NCBI GenBank assembly: GCA_963820545.1
Contig: CAWGAJ010000001.1
Span: forward strand, 1,488,001-1,552,000
Reading direction: 5' to 3'
Source: CAWGAJ01 sp963820545
GTDB lineage: Bacteria; Planctomycetota; Planctomycetia; Pirellulales; Thermoguttaceae
Length of the DNA: 64,000 bases
Shown: one piece after another, positions 27,579 through 35,436 of the stretch
How the letters are laid out: every line of letters begins with the position of its first letter
Numbering within the stretch: position 1 is the first letter of the stretch
Position numbers and translations under genes: made by a program
The notes under the pieces: model-generated
Told to the model about the DNA's origin: nothing
The model's input: only the letters and a program-made list of their open reading frames with translations
Databases searched by the model: none

Positions 27579-28544
27579 TCATTCCCCGCCTTCACCGCGT
27601 GATTTGGACTTGCCCTCGGGCCCAGGCGGTTCAAACTCGATGGATTTCCACACCATCGGCCTGCGCAGATAAGGCTCGATGCGGAGCACGACCTCGCCGT
27701 TGTGAAAGATGCGCACGGTGCCGTTGGTCTGGCTGACGGTCACGGCCACGGCGTTGGTGGCCCGCGAAATGGCCGCCGCGGCCCAGTGCCGGGCGCCCAG
27801 CCCTTTGGAGAGCGTTACGTCGGCAGCCGAGCAATCCAGATAGCGACAGGCGGCCTCGATCACGCCGTCGGCCGAGACGATGATCGCCCCGTCCATCTGG
27901 GCGATTTCCTTGATCCCTTCACGCACGCGCGGATCGCTGAGGTTGCGTTCCTTGCGGCTGTAACCCCGGACCGGGTCGAATCCCGTGGGCCGGCTGCAAT
28001 TGAGCACCTTGCGGGCGTCGCCCACCACGAACAGCGTGCCTACGGGCTTGCCTTCGCGCCCTTCCCGGCCGATCTCCACGGCCAGGTCGACCACAGTCTT
28101 CAGCGTGTCCAAGGGCACCCGGGTTTCCAATTGTCTGAGATCGCGGCCGGTCAGCCGATTGAGGTGCTCGTCGAGGTTAATGAGGCTTAAAGAATCGATG
28201 CTATCGGCATCAAAGCCACTGTAAAGCGTCAATACGCTGGAGCCGGGGGCCAAAAGGTCGTCGGCCACGGCTTCCAAGACCGATTGGGTAAGCCGTTCGT
28301 AGATGGTGCTATCGGGCATTTCCAGTCGGAGGGTCGCCAAGCCCAACTCTTTAGCCCCTTCGAGCTGGTCGGCGGTATCGGCGGCCACAATGACCTTTGC
28401 CTTGCCGGCCATGGTTTTTATCCGCGACCAGTCGGCCGGCCCGTCAAGCAGGAGGATAATGGCGTCGACCCCGGCCGTGGCGGTCATCTGTACGGCCAGC
28501 GAAAAGAGCCCCTTGAATTGCTCGGTAAAACGTAGCGAATGCAT
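27579..28544 (-). CDS. Diadenylate-cyclase-like protein (DisA_N domain), planctomycete form
   Basis: The C-terminal half is a DisA_N (DAC) domain: MDGAIIVSADGVIEAACRYLD with the DGA motif, then LSKGLGARHWAAAAISRATNAVAVTVSQTNGTVRIF at the RHR site. In active c-di-AMP synthases this is RHR; here it reads RHW. The N-terminal half (RFTEQFKGLFSLAVQMTATAGVDAIILLLDGPADWSR) may sense or oligomerise. The protein ends with a basic-proline tail. I start it at ATG 28544, since residues upstream (28545-28805) look non-protein. Function may be regulated or lost c-di-AMP synthesis. Confidence 0.82.
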   Translation of the reverse strand: MHSLRFTEQFKGLFSLAVQMTATAGVDAIILLLDGPADWSRIKTMAGKAKVIVAADTADQLEGAKELGLATLRLEMPDSTIYERLTQSVLEAVADDLLAPGSSVLTLYSGFDADSIDSLSLINLDEHLNRLTGRDLRQLETRVPLDTLKTVVDLAVEIGREGREGKPVGTLFVVGDARKVLNCSRPTGFDPVRGYSRKERNLSDPRVREGIKEIAQMDGAIIVSADGVIEAACRYLDCSAADVTLSKGLGARHWAAAAISRATNAVAVTVSQTNGTVRIFHNGEVVLRIEPYLRRPMVWKSIEFEPPGPEGKSKSRGEGGE

Positions 28545-29000
28545 GGCTTTATCGCCTGACGCGGGTCCGGTGTCCTGTGGAGTGCGAAGATGCCGGGAAG
28601 AAGTGCGGCCCTCACGGTGTAGCGTGTGCAAACGTCTCTCGGAAGCGGCCATACGAACGACTCCCTCATTTTCGTCGTGGCGCTCGTTAGCCTCACCAGC
28701 CGAGTCGTTTTTGACGGCGCCTACCAACCGCAAACGGCCCGACAATTCCTGATCCACCATAATATTACGGGCTTTTGCGATTTTGAGCAACTGCAAAGTG
28801 TGCATGATCTGGAAATTCTACTGGAGATGATTTTCCGGAACCAATTTCAGACGTCGGCCCGGTACATTAACATCGTCAAGATCAGGGTTTGGATATTAGG
28901 ATTTAGGGTTCAGGGTTCAGAAAGGCCTCGGGTCTGAAAAGCATACATAGGATGACGACTTTCAAAGTCGTCCTACCGATTCCCGATTCTCGATCCCCGA
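28545..29000. other. Intergenic, short repeats
   Basis: About 455 bases without a credible gene. Contains a run like GGATTTAGGGTTCAGGGTTCAG and a hairpin made of GACGACTTT/AAAGTCGTC (28952-28971). The bases before 28805 are an upstream extension of the neighbouring frame and are judged non-coding. Confidence 0.5.
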
Positions 29001-29693
29001 CTAAAAGATCTTTCCCATGCGATCGGCTAGGGAGGCGGGTTGGCTTGGCTGGGGATGCTCCTGCTTGACGTACTCACGCCAACGATCGACATTATTTCCC
29101 AGGTCGGCCCCGGTGATTTCCTTAAGCGATAATACTGCCCGGTATTGCATGGCCGGATCGGAATCGACCAAGGCGTCGCCCAAGGCGATGATGGCCTGCT
29201 GGTCCTTGGTCTTTCCCAAGGCCCGGGCAGCGGCCAAACGCACGTCCTGGTTTACATCGCTGCTTAAGAGCGGGGCTAAAAGGCCGGCGGCCTGGGCGTC
29301 GCCCCGTTTGCCCCAGGATTGACAGGCCGCTATGCGCACGTCGGTGTCAGGGTCGTTTAGGGCGGCTTTTAATATCCCATCAGCCGCGGAATCGGGATAA
29401 TCGCCCAGGGTACGAACGATTTCTGCCCGAACCAGCGGATCGGTCTCGCTGCGGATGGCACTGGTCAACTGCAAGGCCGCCCGATGCTTGGTTTGTGGGT
29501 CACTCTCCGCCGCCTTTAATGCCAGTTTTCTCAACTGGCTGATCTTTTGTGCGGGGGTGATCACCCCGGGCAAATTGTCGCTCGTCGGCCCTTGGAACGG
29601 CACCCAGGGAGGCAATTCCGCGCAACCGGGCAGCAGTAAGGCCAAAAAGGCGAAAACGATAATCAAAAATCTTTTGCCGGAGAGAATGATCAT
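29001..29693 (-). CDS. HEAT-repeat lipoprotein
   Basis: ATG 29693 begins a lipoprotein signal (MIILSGKRFLIIVFAFLALLLPGCAE; lipobox LLPGC). The mature part is made of repeated helical pairs, for example TDPLVRAEIVRTLGDYPDSAADGILKAALNDPDTDVRIAACQSWGKRGD and QDVRLAAARALGKTKDQQAIIALGDALVD, the HEAT/PBS-lyase-like pattern. A scaffold at the envelope is likely. The longer frame to 29783 adds a non-signal leader and is not used. Isolated gene. Confidence 0.88.
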   Translation of the reverse strand: MIILSGKRFLIIVFAFLALLLPGCAELPPWVPFQGPTSDNLPGVITPAQKISQLRKLALKAAESDPQTKHRAALQLTSAIRSETDPLVRAEIVRTLGDYPDSAADGILKAALNDPDTDVRIAACQSWGKRGDAQAAGLLAPLLSSDVNQDVRLAAARALGKTKDQQAIIALGDALVDSDPAMQYRAVLSLKEITGADLGNNVDRWREYVKQEHPQPSQPASLADRMGKIF

Positions 29694-30065
29694 CAGAGCA
29701 GTTACTGTTTGCAAAATATCAAGGCTAAACGCCGTCATAAAGAATCGAGGCGGGACTATACCATCGTCTGTTTGTTGGGCCAAGATGAATCAGCTTATGA
29801 ATTAAGTTAAAATAGGCGAAATGAGAAATTGAGAAAAACCAATAAAGTAAAAAAGAAAACTAGCTTTAATAGGCTCGCAGTTAGTCAATATTCCAGCTTT
29901 TTTCACGAAGATACATTAGCGATACGCTGAACCATGCTTCCCGGATGTGACGTGGATCGGTATCATGCTAGGGAACAGGTGACAGGGCATAGGGAATAGG
30001 TGATAGGGAATAGGGATTAGAATTATTACCGGTACAAGTGCTGGGCATATATCAGGAGTATAAAC
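29694..30065. other. Intergenic region with short tandem-like repeats
   Basis: Contains a purine-rich stretch of repeated TAGGGAATAGGTGA-like units (about 29969-30020) and a candidate promoter for the following SPFH gene is not clear. No gene supported. Confidence 0.45.
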
Positions 30066-31439
30066 ATGGCTATTCGTTTGGAAGTCATTCAATTTTTCGA
30101 TCAAGAGAACAAGTCCCTGGTGCAGCGTATTCCGCCGGAGGGATCGACGGATATCAAGATCGGCGCCCAACTGATCGTGCAGGAAAACCAGGAGGCGGTA
30201 TTTTTCCGCGGCGGCAAGGCCCTCGACGTGTTTGGTCCGGGCCGACACACGCTGGTTACGGCCAATGTGCCGATCCTCACCCGACTGCTCACCATCCCCT
30301 GGGAACAATCTCCATTCCAGGCCCAGGTCTATTTCATTGGCAAGCAGACCTTTTTGGATCAGAAATGGGGCACCATCGAGCCGATCGGATTCCGCGATCC
30401 TGATTTCGGCATGGTCCGGCTGCGGGGATTCGGAAAATATTCGTTCCGCGTAAAAGATTGCTCGCTTTTGGTAAACACCTTGGTCGGCACCCAAGGAAAA
30501 TACACCACCGACGCCGCGACCTCGTTCTTCCGCGATCTGATTGTCTCGCGCTTAGCGGATATTATGGGAGCGATGAAAAGCAGCATGCTCGATCTGCCCG
30601 GGCATTACGATCAACTTGCCGGTGAAACAAAAACCAAAGTGGCCCAAGAGTTCGGCAAATACGGCCTGGAACTGGTCGACTTTTTCATCAACGCCATCAC
30701 CCCGCCCGAGGAAGTCCAAAAGGCCATCGACGCCCGGAGTTCCATGGGGGCAGTGGGCGACCTGAACGCCTTCCTCAAATTCCAAGCTGCCAACAGCATG
30801 GCCAAGATGGCCGAACAAAGCGGCGCGGGCGGAGGTTTGGGAGCAGGCGCAATGGGCATGGGCATGGGCGCCGGATTCGGTATGTTGATGCCGGGCATGA
30901 TCCAACAAGCCATGGCTGCCGGAACCGCGCCTGCGCAAACGTCGCCTCAGGCCGGTCAAGCTGCCGCGTCTGGTGCTGCCGTGGTCGGCATGGCCCTGGG
31001 GCCTGACTTTGCCAATTTGGCGTCGGCGGCGGTAGTCGATCCCAAGGCGGTCGTTCGCACAGCAGCCGGCACAAGCGGTTACAAGATCGAAGAGTCGGGC
31101 GACATTATGCAGATCATCATCCCCGTGGGCGCATTACGCAAACAGAAGGTTACGGTTGAATTTGGCCAAAAAGACCCGTCTGGCAATGCAATCGTGAATT
31201 ACTGGTCGATCTGCGGCCCGTTTGTGGAAAAAAACGCCGCCGCGCTGTTGCAATACAATACCGCCACCATCCACGGCGCATTTGCCGTAAAAACCATCGG
31301 CAACAATCAAATGGTCGTGCTTCAGACCAATCAACTGGCGCAAACCCTCAATCCCGTTGAAGTCGGCCGCATCCTTGCCGCCATCGCCTGGCAGGCCGAT
31401 CAAGTGGAACAAAAACTCGTCGGCGGAGATGAAAATTAG
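30066..31439 (+). CDS. SPFH/Band-7 (virion core-like) protein
   Basis: The N-terminal part (VQRIPPEGSTDIKIGAQLIVQENQEAVFFRGGKALDVFGPGRHTLVTANVPIL) is a typical YdjL-like SPFH domain, which forms large membrane-associated rings. Residues around 200-245 hold a helix region, followed by a long Gly/Met/Ala-rich low-complexity linker. The last 120 residues (IVNYWSICGPFVEKNAAALLQYNTATIHGAFAV) are a separate alpha/beta module. No signal peptide; membrane binding would be by other parts. It may organise membrane domains or handle stress. GC-rich hairpins follow the gene. Confidence 0.88.
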   Translation: MAIRLEVIQFFDQENKSLVQRIPPEGSTDIKIGAQLIVQENQEAVFFRGGKALDVFGPGRHTLVTANVPILTRLLTIPWEQSPFQAQVYFIGKQTFLDQKWGTIEPIGFRDPDFGMVRLRGFGKYSFRVKDCSLLVNTLVGTQGKYTTDAATSFFRDLIVSRLADIMGAMKSSMLDLPGHYDQLAGETKTKVAQEFGKYGLELVDFFINAITPPEEVQKAIDARSSMGAVGDLNAFLKFQAANSMAKMAEQSGAGGGLGAGAMGMGMGAGFGMLMPGMIQQAMAAGTAPAQTSPQAGQAAASGAAVVGMALGPDFANLASAAVVDPKAVVRTAAGTSGYKIEESGDIMQIIIPVGALRKQKVTVEFGQKDPSGNAIVNYWSICGPFVEKNAAALLQYNTATIHGAFAVKTIGNNQMVVLQTNQLAQTLNPVEVGRILAAIAWQADQVEQKLVGGDEN

Positions 31440-31731
31440 AGATAAAGAATAGCCGGCGGTCAACGACCGCCGGTATAAATGCATGCCGAATGATGAATGC
31501 CAAATATCGTTTAGCCCGGCCGCTCGTAGCCGATGCTTTTTGTAAATTATAAATGCGGGTGGCATATTCGGTTAGTCGTGCCATCCGGCCGATCCCAAAA
31601 GTAAAAAACACAGGAATTAATTATGTCATCCCCGGAATCACCTCCAGAATTCCCCGAATTCCCGTCACGGGAATACCATCTGCTGCATCTTCATCCCTCC
31701 CGTTTAGCGGTAAGGACAGTGGTCAGCGAAG

Positions 31732-32904
31732 CTAATCCTGCGCAGCCGGAACTTGCCGCTCGTCCATTGTTAGAGGCTTCCACGTAATCTCACAGTTGGG
31801 CAATGCATGCTGGAGTCTCTTCACACCCTCGTGGGTCACTCGAGTGCCGTTGAGGTTCAATTTCTGGAGTCTGGTCAAACCTTTGATATGTTCCAGACCA
31901 TCGTCGCTGACTCTTGTTTTCGAGAGGTTCAATTCCTCCAGCTCGGTCAATCCCGTCAATTGGGCCAGCCCGGCATCGGATATGGGACGCCCAATGCGAG
32001 CGAACTCATACTGCCCCGCACCGGTGTTGGGCTGCCCCGATATACTCAGACGCTTTAGATTACGGTTCGTGCGGAGATGAAACAGTCCTGTATCAGTAAC
32101 CCTACTGTCATCAAGAATCAGGTCCGTTAGGTTCTTCATTTCCTCCAGACCGGCTAGGGCGGCATCGGTCGCTGCGGCGCTGCCAAGATCCAGTCTTACC
32201 AGATCAGGCAGGCCATGGAGGTCGAGTGTGCCCGGATCGTCTAGTTCCACATGAAGAGTCAGATCACGGAGATTTGGCAGGGTTTTTAGAGCCGCAACCT
32301 GCTCCTGGCTAATACGACCCGTGAAATACAGTTTCTCAATTCCGACATGATTCTTCAGAACTTCGAGAGCGGTTGGGTCTACGCGATCATACAGAAGAAG
32401 CCGTTTGAGGTGAGGAAAACTGGCTAGGTGGCGCGTTCCGCTCGCCGAGACCGGCGCATGATAAAATGAAATCTCTTCAAGGGTTGCCATGCCATTGATA
32501 TTTGCGAGCAATGCATCGACGTCTCCGATATACATCACCTGGATGGTTCTCAAATGAGGCAAGCATTTCAAGTATCGGAATCGCTCATCTGCAATACGAG
32601 ATCCTGTGGTTTCCCCGATCCATACTTCCGTAATCTTGTCGGCGCAATCGCGGTCTTTTGCGAGTTCCTCAAGCAACTCGGGGGCTGGATCGGAAATAGA
32701 GGTTGTCATTCCCTCTTTCACTTCAGCCATCTGGTGCCGAGTCCATCCCTCATGGCCTCGGCGTATAAATCCTTCAAACCAGTACGGAAAACAACAAACC
32801 GCAAGGAGAATCAGCAAGACTATGCACCCGGCCACGATGGGCATCAGGGGCAAAGAACACTTGACCGAAGGGCCGGTGCTATTGGTTTCCGGGATAGTAG
32901 GCAT
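31732..32904 (-). CDS. Leucine-rich repeat protein with N-terminal membrane anchor
   Basis: After a short cytosolic start, residues 20-42 form one membrane helix (MPIVAGCIVLLILLAVCCFPYWF). The outside part has LRR units: LPHLRTIQVMYIGDV, MATLEEISFYHAPVS, LPDLVRLDLGSAAATDAALAGLEEMKNLTDLILDDSRVTDTGLFHL and TELEELNLSKTRVSDDGLEHIKGLTRLQKLNLNGTRVTHEGV. The last units are the RI-like consensus common in planctomycete LRR proteins. Probably a surface binding protein of unknown ligand. Confidence 0.88.
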   Translation of the reverse strand: MPTIPETNSTGPSVKCSLPLMPIVAGCIVLLILLAVCCFPYWFEGFIRRGHEGWTRHQMAEVKEGMTTSISDPAPELLEELAKDRDCADKITEVWIGETTGSRIADERFRYLKCLPHLRTIQVMYIGDVDALLANINGMATLEEISFYHAPVSASGTRHLASFPHLKRLLLYDRVDPTALEVLKNHVGIEKLYFTGRISQEQVAALKTLPNLRDLTLHVELDDPGTLDLHGLPDLVRLDLGSAAATDAALAGLEEMKNLTDLILDDSRVTDTGLFHLRTNRNLKRLSISGQPNTGAGQYEFARIGRPISDAGLAQLTGLTELEELNLSKTRVSDDGLEHIKGLTRLQKLNLNGTRVTHEGVKRLQHALPNCEITWKPLTMDERQVPAAQD

Positions 32905-33268
32905 TTCAAGCTATATCAAGCCGCCGCTAATGGCATTCTTATGTATACTTTGTCAATAAGTATGGTTGTGAGAGATTGATTATATCGCATATCCAACGTC
33001 CAGCAACAACCACCCACTTGCCACAATATCGATGTGGTTTTAAATGAACCGATCAATTCCCGGGACCAATTTTACAAAACAGTGCGAATCTAGGTGTAGC
33101 TCATAGTTTACAAAGATAATTACAGCATTTGATTCACATTTTCGAAGCGTTTAAAATTTCCCGGACACAAGTGACCGGACTACTTTAGGAAGTCGGCATC
33201 TGGGCTATATAATCGGAATAATCGGTAATAGATATGCCGTGTATGTGGTTATCAAGTATAATGGATAG
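32905..33268. other. AT-rich intergenic region
   Basis: Between divergent genes of LRR and DUF1570 proteins. No open frame of merit. It should hold promoters for both genes, but I cannot single out -35/-10 boxes with confidence. Confidence 0.5.
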
Positions 33269-34420
33269 ATGATAGCTCGAAATATAGATCGCTGTTTATT
33301 TTCTGTTGGTTTTCTGCTCTGCGTGGTTGCCGTTACCTCGGCCATGGATCATGTGACCTTGCGCCGCGACGGCAAGGAGATCCAGCAAAGCGGCCGGCTG
33401 TTGGTCGAGGCCCAGGACGGCGGAATGTTGCTCCTGGCCCAGGATGGAGTGCTTTGGACAATACAACCGGATGAGCTGGTCAAGCACACGAGCGATAATG
33501 TGCCGTTCGAATCCTTCAGTCGCGAAGAGATGGCCAAACGCGTGCTGGCCGAATTGCCCCAGAATTTCGAGGTTTATCAGACCGCGCACTATCTGATTTT
33601 CCACGACACCTCCCGGGCCTACGCCCAGTGGTGCGGCGCGCTTTTCGAGCGCCTGTACATGGCCTTCAGAAATTATTGGACCCACAAGGGCTTCGAACTG
33701 GCCGATCCGGAATTCCCCTTGGTGGCCGTTATCTTCGCCGACAAACAAGCGTATCTGAAGTATTCCCGGGGCGATTTAGGCCCGGCGGCCGAATCGATTA
33801 GCGGCTATTTCAACCTGCTGACCAACCGGATGACAATGTACGATCTGACCGGCGTGGAGTCGGCCGGACAGCCGGCAAAATACATCAGCACCCCTGCACA
33901 AATCAATCAAATTCTATCCCAGCCCGATGCCTTGCAGACCGTTTCGACCATCGTCCATGAGGCGACTCATCAGATCGCCTTCAATTGCGGGCTGCATACG
34001 CGGTTGAGCGATTGTCCGCTTTGGCTGAGCGAAGGCATTGCCGTTTATTTTGAAACGCCGGACCTGCATAATGCCAAGGGTTGGAACGGCATTGGAGCGG
34101 TAAATCAATTGCGCTGGCAACAATTTCAGAATTACCTGCTCCGCCGGCCGGCCGATTCGCTCGAAACACTGATCGCCGCCGACAAACGCTTCCGCCAGAC
34201 CAAGGGAAGTCTCGATACCTATGGCGAGGCCTGGGCCTTGACCTATTTTCTCATGCGACAGCATCCCAAGGAGTATCTTGCTTATCTCGGCATGCTTTCT
34301 CAGAAAAAACCCCTCTCGCCCGACTCGCCCGCCACGCGCCTGGAAGAGTTCCAAAAGATCTTCGGCGATATCAAAAAACTCGACGCGGAATTCTTGCGCT
34401 ACATGAGCAAAATGCGATAA
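33269..34420 (+). CDS. DUF1570 exported protein (peptidase-MA-like)
   Basis: A signal peptide (residues 1-26) is followed by a short beta domain (VTLRRDGKEIQQSGRLLVEAQDGGMLLL), then the DUF1570 region. The metal-binding motif is HEATH in TIVHEATHQIAFNCGL, with the third ligand probably Glu in LWLSEGIAVYFETPD, the gluzincin-type HExxH...E. It suggests a secreted zinc metallopeptidase. The length of 383 residues fits the planctomycete family. Target proteins are not known. Confidence 0.88.
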   Translation: MIARNIDRCLFSVGFLLCVVAVTSAMDHVTLRRDGKEIQQSGRLLVEAQDGGMLLLAQDGVLWTIQPDELVKHTSDNVPFESFSREEMAKRVLAELPQNFEVYQTAHYLIFHDTSRAYAQWCGALFERLYMAFRNYWTHKGFELADPEFPLVAVIFADKQAYLKYSRGDLGPAAESISGYFNLLTNRMTMYDLTGVESAGQPAKYISTPAQINQILSQPDALQTVSTIVHEATHQIAFNCGLHTRLSDCPLWLSEGIAVYFETPDLHNAKGWNGIGAVNQLRWQQFQNYLLRRPADSLETLIAADKRFRQTKGSLDTYGEAWALTYFLMRQHPKEYLAYLGMLSQKKPLSPDSPATRLEEFQKIFGDIKKLDAEFLRYMSKMR

Positions 34421-34427
34421 CAAATAG

Positions 34428-34455
34428 GCACTGGCTGACAAGCAGCCAGTGGCAC
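34428..34455. repeat. Dispersed palindrome, TGCCACTGGCT family
   Basis: Copy of the 15363-15391 palindrome, with arms GCACTGGCT/AGCCAGTGC. Eight bases after the stop of the DUF1570 gene and before the convergent gene at 34471; may act as terminator in both directions. Confidence 0.8.
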
Positions 34456-34470
34456 ACGACCGTGTATTTT

Positions 34471-35193
34471 CTATTTTTCCGGGGCACGCTTTAAGGTAAA
34501 TTCCCTTTCCTCGGGAAAGCCCGTGACTTTCATTTTGATCTGGTCGCCGGAAATTTTACACTGGTGACCGATGGTGTTATCGCCCAGTTTAACGTCAAAG
34601 GAAAACTCGTCGCCTTTCACTTTCCCGTTGATAAAATCCAATTCACCCATGGGCAATTTGACCGTGCCGGTGAGTTTTTCGCCGTCTACCTTGAAGGTGA
34701 AAATGATTTCCATTTCCTCTCCGTCCGGCGTCTCGAATTTGCTCAGCCACTTGCCATTGATGTCCACGACGGGAGAAAGAACGATTTCCCTTTCGCCCCA
34801 TGGTCCCTGAGATTTCAGATTGATTTTTTTATCGGCTAGCTTGCCTTGGGATTTAATGACATTATCTCCTGCATCGACCTCAAAGGAGAATTCATCGCCT
34901 TTGACGGTGCCGTTGGTAATCTCCCGTTCTCCCCTGGGCGATACGACCGTCCCGGTTAATTTCTCGCCTTCGACTTTGAAGGTATATGTAATCTTCATTT
35001 CCTCGCCGTCCGGTCGGGTGAATTTACCTTCCCAGCGGCCAGCGAGTTTCGATTCACTCTTCTCTTTCATCACATCTTTAGCTTGCGACTCGGCCGATTT
35101 TTGCGCTTCGGATACTGGTTTCTCCTCGGCGGCATACAGCCAAACACCGGCAAAACAAAATAGCACGGCGACGGTTAGCGAGGTAGTTTTCAT
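34471..35193 (-). CDS. Exported protein with two tandem ~75-residue beta repeats
   Basis: ATG 35193 opens a signal peptide ending near YAAEEKPVS. The mature part has two homologous domains: GRWEGKFTRPDGEEMKITYTFKVEGEKLTGTV... and GKWLSKFETPDGEEMEIIFTFKVDGEKLTGTV.... The pattern of short beta strands with Gly-Thr turns and a later KGDEFSF[ED]V suggests a lipocalin-like or beta-sandwich fold. It seems a planctomycete family. Ligand unknown. Codon bias is weaker in the second copy, but both are complete. Confidence 0.82.
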   Translation of the reverse strand: MKTTSLTVAVLFCFAGVWLYAAEEKPVSEAQKSAESQAKDVMKEKSESKLAGRWEGKFTRPDGEEMKITYTFKVEGEKLTGTVVSPRGEREITNGTVKGDEFSFEVDAGDNVIKSQGKLADKKINLKSQGPWGEREIVLSPVVDINGKWLSKFETPDGEEMEIIFTFKVDGEKLTGTVKLPMGELDFINGKVKGDEFSFDVKLGDNTIGHQCKISGDQIKMKVTGFPEEREFTLKRAPEK

Positions 35194-35436
35194 TGACTTG
35201 TCCTTTTGTTCGATTTGTTTTTCGACGCTGTAATTCAACCTACCTGTCTTGGACCACCTTCGAGCGGTCGATATCAAGCATATTATCTTTTAGCCTATGA
35301 TATCTTGTCAATCTAGCCTTACGGAATTTGCATAACACCACGATAATAGCTGAAAAATAGGCGTCTGACTTGTTGTGCGCCGGTTGAGTTCTTTATATAT
35401 ATCCAGATTTAATCCGCCGGATTCAATCAATAAGAT

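Noticed and set aside
28545..28805. N-terminal extension of the DisA-like frame
   Set aside because: Residues are polar and unlike the family; the domain begins at 28544.
31623..31785. Short plus-strand frame of about 54 codons, proline/glutamate-rich
   Set aside because: It overlaps the 3' end of the LRR gene, shows no motif and no clear ribosome site; not supported.
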